Source: Anaerolineales bacterium UBA6668 (GTDB lineage Bacteria; Chloroflexota; Anaerolineae; Anaerolineales; UBA6668). Taken from it: a DNA stretch of 10,973 nt. A program made the position numbers and the translations under genes. This document shows positions 6,326-10,973 of this stretch, piece after piece (positions within the stretch are counted from its first letter, which is position 1; each line of letters opens with the position of its first letter). A model generated the notes under the pieces. That model was not told where the DNA came from. It searched no databases and was given only the letters and a program-made list of their open reading frames with translations. The DNA lies in NCBI GenBank assembly GCA_002455215.1, contig DKKK01000177.1, positions 1,871 through 12,843 of the forward strand. Direction: 5' to 3'.

Positions 6326-6822
6326 GGTAAAAACTCCTGCATTTCGGGAAAATTCAATTCTTTCAATGGAGAAACCGTCATCAACAAAGCAGTTTCACCA
6401 TCGGGATAGTAACGGCGTCGTTCGCCGACAAGTTCAAACCCATATTTGTGGTACAACTTTTGTGCCACAGTATTGCTTTCGCGCACTTCCAATGTTGCCA
6501 TGACTCCGCCTTGAGCAAAAGCATGTCCAAGCATCGCCCGCAACAAGCGTTCGCCCAGCCCCCGCCCCCGCAAAGCGGGTGTAACCGCAATGGTGGCGAT
6601 GTGTGCTTCATCAACAACAAAATAATAGGCGGCATACCCCTGCACAACCCCACGATTGTCGCGCAAAGCAAAGCCAGTGACGTGTTCATTGTTCAGCATA
6701 TCGGCAAAGGCTTGCGGATGCCAGCGGTCAGAGAAAATTTGATTTTCGAGCGCAACCAGTTGGGGCAAGTCTGTAGTCAGGAGTGGGGTAAGCCGATAAA
6801 CAGCAGAAGCGGGCGCATACAT
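6322..6822 (-). CDS. rimI: Ribosomal protein S18-alanine N-acetyltransferase (RimI)
   Basis: RimI transfers acetyl from acetyl-CoA to the N-terminal alanine of ribosomal protein S18 in the cytoplasm. The 166-residue protein is a single GNAT domain of normal size with about ten extra residues at each end. The acetyl-CoA loop is R-G-R-G-L-G at 85-90, after the strand I-A-T-I-A-V-T-P. The RimI signature L-E-V-R-x-S-N-x-x-A-x-x-L-Y-x-x-x-G-F covers 111-129, with E112 and Y124 at the positions of the catalytic Glu and Tyr of the E. coli enzyme. R-R-R-Y-Y-P-D-G-E-T-A at 135-145 is also typical. The gene follows tsaB after 3 bp with no clear Shine-Dalgarno, so re-initiation after tsaB is likely, and it overlaps the epimerase by 4 bp. 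A broader N-terminal acetyltransferase role is possible, but gene order supports RimI. Confidence 0.93.
   Translation of the reverse strand: MYAPASAVYRLTPLLTTDLPQLVALENQIFSDRWHPQAFADMLNNEHVTGFALRDNRGVVQGYAAYYFVVDEAHIATIAVTPALRGRGLGERLLRAMLGHAFAQGGVMATLEVRESNTVAQKLYHKYGFELVGERRRYYPDGETALLMTVSPLKELNFPEMQEFLP
6334..6338 (-). promoter_or_regulatory. Strong ribosome binding site for the epimerase, inside rimI
   Basis: On the minus strand AGGAG stands 8 nt before the epimerase ATG and within the last codons of rimI. It is one of the best Shine-Dalgarno sequences in the operon and fixes the start at 6325, which is already tied to the rimI stop by the ATGA overlap. Confidence 0.8.
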
Positions 6823-6825
6823 GGC

Positions 6826-7488
6826 TTAAACTGCCGGTGCGGGGGGCGTTTGCCAATAGATAGGCTGAATCTCAACGGCAGAGTGAGCTTTGCGTTGGTC
6901 TAAGTGTTGCCAAGCGAGTTGTGCCAACCAACCGGCTTGCCGTAGGTTGTAAATCGGGTCGGCAATGCGTGCCCGGCGGTTGAGCAATCTGCGCCCCACT
7001 TCATCTATTTCACCGCATACAATGGTAGGTTGACCATCTAGCTCGCTGACCAACTCCTGCCAAGTATAAATCCGCCCGCTCTCACTCATTTTCCAGCCAA
7101 GCGATTGCCAGTGATAGCGTTGGGCGGCAATGCGCCCGCGCCCAGCTTGCAAAATGGCGATGAGTCTGGCAGGTGCTTGCGGGTGCGCCGCCACCAAAAT
7201 ATCCAAAGTAGGGATACCAATTAAAGGTAGATTGTGCGCTAGAGACAGCCCTTTGGCAAAAGCCAGTCCGGCTCGCAAGCTAGAAAAACCGCCCGGACCC
7301 AGCGCTACTGCTACCGCCTGCAATTGGTGCGCTTGAACGCCCATACTGGCAAAAACCTGTTGGACGGCGGGCGCAAGCTGTTGGGTGGTCGTTAAGCCTG
7401 CAAACCAAGTATGCTCTGCTAACACTGCCACGCGGTTGGCAAGCGCCACGCTCATTGTTTGAGTGGCGGTGTCTAGCGCCAGAATCAT
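6826..7488 (-). CDS. tsaB: tRNA threonylcarbamoyladenosine (t6A) biosynthesis protein TsaB
   Basis: TsaB is the inactive ASKHA-fold partner of TsaD. With TsaD and TsaE it makes N6-threonylcarbamoyladenosine at A37 of ANN-decoding tRNAs from threonylcarbamoyl-AMP. The 220-residue length is normal. The protein starts M-I-L-A-L-D-T-A-T, the usual first strand and loop. G-P-G-G-F-S-S-L-R at 64-72 and G-L-A-F-A-K-G-L at 74-81 match the conserved phosphate-loop region (usual form G-P-G-S-F-T-G-L-R). The protein ends with P-I-Y-W-Q-T-P, like the usual C-terminal P-x-Y-L-R. The His often seen near residue 35 in TsaB is missing (T-T-T-Q-Q-L here). The gene sits between tsaE and rimI with 3-bp gaps, the classic bacterial arrangement. 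TsaD and TsaC are not in the window. GAGAG just upstream is a weak ribosome binding site. Confidence 0.95.
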   Translation of the reverse strand: MILALDTATQTMSVALANRVAVLAEHTWFAGLTTTQQLAPAVQQVFASMGVQAHQLQAVAVALGPGGFSSLRAGLAFAKGLSLAHNLPLIGIPTLDILVAAHPQAPARLIAILQAGRGRIAAQRYHWQSLGWKMSESGRIYTWQELVSELDGQPTIVCGEIDEVGRRLLNRRARIADPIYNLRQAGWLAQLAWQHLDQRKAHSAVEIQPIYWQTPPAPAV

Positions 7489-7491
7489 GGG

Positions 7492-7989
7492 TTATCTCTC
7501 AAAGGTTAAGCGGCGAAAGGCGGTGAGCAATTGAGCGCTACGGGCGCCTTTGGCTTCGCATTGAATTTCACGGCGGTCATCGCCCATTATGGCGAGTGTG
7601 ATGAGCAAATGGTCAGCGGGAAGCCACGGCAAAATCACCTGCGGCCACTCCACCAATAGCACACCATTCATTGCCAGCCGTTCGGCTAAATTGATGCTCT
7701 CCACATCGGGAAAATTCCCCAACCGATAGCAGTCCAAATGATGAAAGATTTTGCCATCTGGGCGGGAATATTCATTAACGAGCAAATAAGTGGGGCTGGT
7801 GGCAGATTGCACTGCCCCCCAACCCCGCGAGATTCCACTGGTCAGCAAGGTCTTTCCTGCGCCCAAATTGCCTTCCAAGAGCAAAATATCGCCATCTTGC
7901 AAAAGCTGTCCCAGCCGCAAACCGTATCGGAAAGTTTGTTCGGGGCTACGGCTGGAGAATTTAAGCGCATTCGGACCGAGTATCGCCAC
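7492..7989 (-). CDS. tsaE: tRNA t6A biosynthesis ATPase TsaE
   Basis: TsaE is the P-loop ATPase that resets the TsaB-TsaD complex between rounds of t6A synthesis. The 165-residue protein has Walker A G-N-L-G-A-G-K-T at 40-47, S-P-T at 65-67 as the switch-like loop, H-L-D-C-Y-R at 84-89 with the conserved Asp, and V-E-W at 113-115, all in the usual order. Length is normal for the family. The start codon is GTG (7987-7989), two bases after the S-adenosylhomocysteinase stop codon. GGAAGAAGG within the last codons of that gene, about 11 nt upstream, can serve as ribosome binding site. tsaB follows after 3 bp. Tight spacing on both sides indicates co-transcription and probable translational coupling. 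Confidence 0.95.
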   Translation of the reverse strand: MAILGPNALKFSSRSPEQTFRYGLRLGQLLQDGDILLLEGNLGAGKTLLTSGISRGWGAVQSATSPTYLLVNEYSRPDGKIFHHLDCYRLGNFPDVESINLAERLAMNGVLLVEWPQVILPWLPADHLLITLAIMGDDRREIQCEAKGARSAQLLTAFRRLTFER

Positions 7990-7991
7990 AA

Positions 7992-9260
<1,269 letters not shown>

Positions 9261-9983
9261 TTACTCCTTTTGAGCAAAGCCTTCGTAAAAGTCACAGTAA
9301 TGAATAAAACCCAAACGCCGATAAACGTTTTGGGCAGTTACGTTGTGTGCTTTTACATTTAACACAATTGTTTGTAGCTGTAATTTTATCAGTTCTTGTA
9401 CGACTTGTGCGACACAAATTTGTGCAAAACCCCGTCCGCGCCATGCCTGAGCCGTATAGACATTGCCCACAATCCCGACACCATATGCGGGACTAACCAA
9501 GTGCGTCCCTGCCACCGCCACCAGTTGTTGCTCCTGCCGCACACCATAAAAAATGCCATTGGCGAGTTGAGCGGGTTGAAATCCGTCTGCTTCTTCAGCC
9601 GTACCGATAGCCGGCGAAAGCAAGGCTTGGATAGATGGTAAATCGTGCGGGGTGAGCAAGTGGGCTAGGTTGGGTGGGGTGGGCAAGCGCCCCTGCCACA
9701 GCCAGCGTTGCATTGCCAGTGGCTGAAGAGAAAAACCGCGTGCGGCTAAAACCGGCAAATGTCCTGCCTTAACGGAGAGTTGGTAGCGTTTTGCTGGCAA
9801 CTGTGCGGCGTGCAAGCTTTCGGCAGAGCCCAATGCCATCAGTACGGGCGGCGTCAGCCCATGATAGAGTAAAGTCACGCCTTGCGCGTGAACCTGCCAT
9901 TCGCAATCGGCGTCCCACGGCGGTTGCAGGTCCCCCAGTGCGTAAGCAGTCCAAGCTGGTTCTTGTAAAAGGAAGGGTAACAT
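9261..9983 (-). CDS. GNAT-family N-acetyltransferase with an additional N-terminal domain
   Basis: The 240-residue protein has a complete GNAT core in its C-terminal half (about 105-235). G-V-G-I-V-G-N-V-Y-T is the fourth strand, R-G-R-G-F-A at 182-187 is the acetyl-CoA loop, and L-N-V-K-A-H-N-V-T-A at 208-217 leads into N-V-Y-R-R-L-G-F at 219-226, with Y221 a candidate general acid. This is closest to FR47-like acetyltransferases. The N-terminal 100 residues, starting L-Q-E-P-A-W-T-A-Y-A-L-G-D-L at 6-19, look like a second, degenerate GNAT-like half without an acetyl-CoA loop. The substrate is unknown. The ATG at 9983 has no evident Shine-Dalgarno. It lies 27 bp after the glycosyltransferase stop codon, in the same frame, so coupled re-initiation is likely. 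It is followed after 9 bp by ahcY. Confidence is high for the fold and low for any specific role. Confidence 0.85.
   Translation of the reverse strand: MLPFLLQEPAWTAYALGDLQPPWDADCEWQVHAQGVTLLYHGLTPPVLMALGSAESLHAAQLPAKRYQLSVKAGHLPVLAARGFSLQPLAMQRWLWQGRLPTPPNLAHLLTPHDLPSIQALLSPAIGTAEEADGFQPAQLANGIFYGVRQEQQLVAVAGTHLVSPAYGVGIVGNVYTAQAWRGRGFAQICVAQVVQELIKLQLQTIVLNVKAHNVTAQNVYRRLGFIHYCDFYEGFAQKE
9263..9270 (-). promoter_or_regulatory. ahcY: Ribosome binding site of the S-adenosylhomocysteinase gene
   Basis: AAAGGAGT on the minus strand is a near-perfect Shine-Dalgarno that also encodes the last residues (Q-K-E) of the upstream acetyltransferase. Spacing from GGAG to the ATG is 12 nt, longer than usual. 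It leaves no room for a separate promoter or riboswitch, so the gene must be read from an upstream operon promoter. Confidence 0.75.
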
Positions 9984-10010
9984 GGAAAAAGGCGGGCAAC
10001 AGTTGGGTAG

Positions 10011-10973
10011 CTACCCCAGCAATTCGGCGTAAACTTGCATCACCTGTTGGGCGTTTTTCAGCGCGTCAAAATTTTGGCGAGCAAAGGCGAGTGCGGCAAT
10101 GCCCATCTGCTCGGCGCGGGTGGGATTGAGCAAAATCTCGGCGAGTGCTTGTGCCAATGCAGGTGGGTCGTTGGGGGGAATGAGCAAGCCCGTCTCGCCC
10201 TGCCGAATCAGTTCTTGCGGCCCGCCCAAATCGCTTGCCACGCTCGGCTTTGCCATTGCGGCGGCTTCTATCACTGGGCGAGCAAAATGCGGGACGATTG
10301 CCGGAAAAGCCAGCACATCTGCCGCCGCCAAAATTTGTGGAATGTCGGAGCGCACGCCCAAATAACGCAGATAGCCCTTGTCCAGCGGTTGCCGGCTTGC
10401 CTGAAGCACTTGCTCGTCATAGCGGTCTACCCCACTCAGTCGCCTTACCCAAGCCTGCACGGGCTGTGAAGCACCCACACTGGGTTTCGCTCCAAGCACC
10501 AGCACTTTTAGGTTGGGCACACGCTCTTTCAGCAGGGGGAGCGCCCGCACAAAGGGTAACGTACCTTTGGGTTGGTTTGCCCCTCCCAACATCACCACCA
10601 CCTGTTGCGAAGCGTTTAGCCCTAATCGGTCACGGGCGGGCAATTGGGGCAGGCGATAATCAAATTGTTGAAAATCCACAAAGTTGTACACCACCCGCAC
10701 ATGTGGGCTGGGCAACAAACGGCTCGCATCAAACTTGCTGATGGCAATCACGCGCTGTGCCTGTGCCACCTGTCTTTGCAACCAACGGCGGCGGATGCCC
10801 GCATAGCCTTTTGCCAAAGGCTCACGGATGTGCCAGACGGTGGGAACGCCTGCTTGGCGGCAGGCAATGGCGCTAGCGGCTAATGCTGATGTGTTCAAGT
10901 GAACTAAATCCGGTTGGAATTGGTTCAGATAACGGCGGGTGGCTCGGATGGAAGGGAGAAATTGTGCCAGGAG
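10011..10973 (-). CDS. GT4-family glycosyltransferase, GT-B fold (N-terminus outside window)
   Basis: The frame is open from the right edge to the TAG at 10011-10013, giving 320 visible residues. A TTG at 10896-10898 is not the start, because the upstream codons give Q-P-D-L-V-H, the usual GT4 strand, running straight into L-N-T-S. Probably about 60-80 residues are missing. The visible part holds the end of the acceptor domain (W-H-I-R-E-P at 47-52, I-A-I-S-K-F at 76-81, Y-N-F-V-D at 96-100). The donor domain begins at V-V-V-M-L-G-G, with K136 in Q-P-K-G. The family signature is A-R-P-V-I-E-A at 231-237 with E236, and G-E-T-G-L-L-I-P at 259-266. The first Glu of the E-x7-E motif is replaced by Pro228 (I-V-P-H-F). 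It probably adds a sugar from a nucleotide donor to a cell-surface glycan at the cytoplasmic face. Donor and acceptor are unknown. Confidence 0.9.
   Translation of the reverse strand, partial: LLAQFLPSIRATRRYLNQFQPDLVHLNTSALAASAIACRQAGVPTVWHIREPLAKGYAGIRRRWLQRQVAQAQRVIAISKFDASRLLPSPHVRVVYNFVDFQQFDYRLPQLPARDRLGLNASQQVVVMLGGANQPKGTLPFVRALPLLKERVPNLKVLVLGAKPSVGASQPVQAWVRRLSGVDRYDEQVLQASRQPLDKGYLRYLGVRSDIPQILAAADVLAFPAIVPHFARPVIEAAAMAKPSVASDLGGPQELIRQGETGLLIPPNDPPALAQALAEILLNPTRAEQMGIAALAFARQNFDALKNAQQVMQVYAELLG

Noticed and set aside
10005..10016. Perfect 12-bp palindrome GGGTAGCTACCC over the GT4 stop codon
   Set aside because: It has no loop for a stable hairpin and no U-tract, lies inside a tight operon, and a 12-bp palindrome can arise by chance. 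Nothing else supports an operator here.
10896..10898. TTG as start of the GT4 gene
   Set aside because: Upstream in-frame codons to the right edge encode the family-typical P-D-L-V-H strand, so the gene continues beyond the window.

Overview
The window is a gene-dense bacterial chromosome segment of moderate GC content. Nearly everything reads on the minus strand; only a fragment at the far left is on the plus strand. The protein types best suggest a Chloroflexota (Anaerolineae-like) organism: a short archaeal/Thermotoga-type S-adenosylhomocysteinase, a family-4 iron-sulfur uracil-DNA glycosylase, a GT-C (GT39-like) transferase with LWEDE and DVHPP motifs, and a small lipoprotein. This is inferred from family resemblance, not from a search. 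No tRNA, rRNA, CRISPR array, transposase or phage gene is visible.

In minus-strand transcription order, from right to left. A seven-gene block runs from the right edge to 5303: GT4 glycosyltransferase (5' end outside the window), two-part GNAT acetyltransferase, S-adenosylhomocysteinase, tsaE, tsaB, rimI and a CDP-paratose 2-epimerase-like enzyme. Gaps are 27, 9, 2, 3 and 3 bp, then a 4-bp ATGA overlap, so it reads as one operon. TsaE and TsaB belong to the tRNA t6A machinery. RimI acetylates ribosomal protein S18. The S-adenosylhomocysteinase clears the product of SAM-dependent methylation. The GT4 enzyme and the epimerase bracket this translation core with surface-sugar functions. The glycosyltransferase is the first visible gene.

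A 144-bp spacer with a long inverted repeat and an operator-like dyad separates the operon from the uracil-DNA glycosylase gene (4526-5158), whose protein ends in a likely sliding-clamp-binding tail. Next come separate units: a tryptophan-rich putative glycoside hydrolase with a C-terminal jelly-roll-like region (2778-4397), a lipoprotein with 23-residue repeats (2106-2723), and a GT39-like membrane glycosyltransferase (404-1843). Hairpins that look like intrinsic terminators lie after the glycosylase, hydrolase and lipoprotein genes. The one at 1994-2025 is a perfect 13-bp stem and shows that the GT39 start must lie downstream of it. At the left edge a plus-strand CDS fragment with a PLAT-like beta domain converges on the GT39 gene across a nested hairpin.

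The window is mostly conserved housekeeping plus envelope carbohydrate genes. I found no clearly new multi-gene system. The points most worth checking are the clamp motif on the glycosylase, the inverted-repeat spacer upstream of it, the joining of SAH hydrolysis to t6A/RimI genes, and the orphan tryptophan-rich hydrolase.
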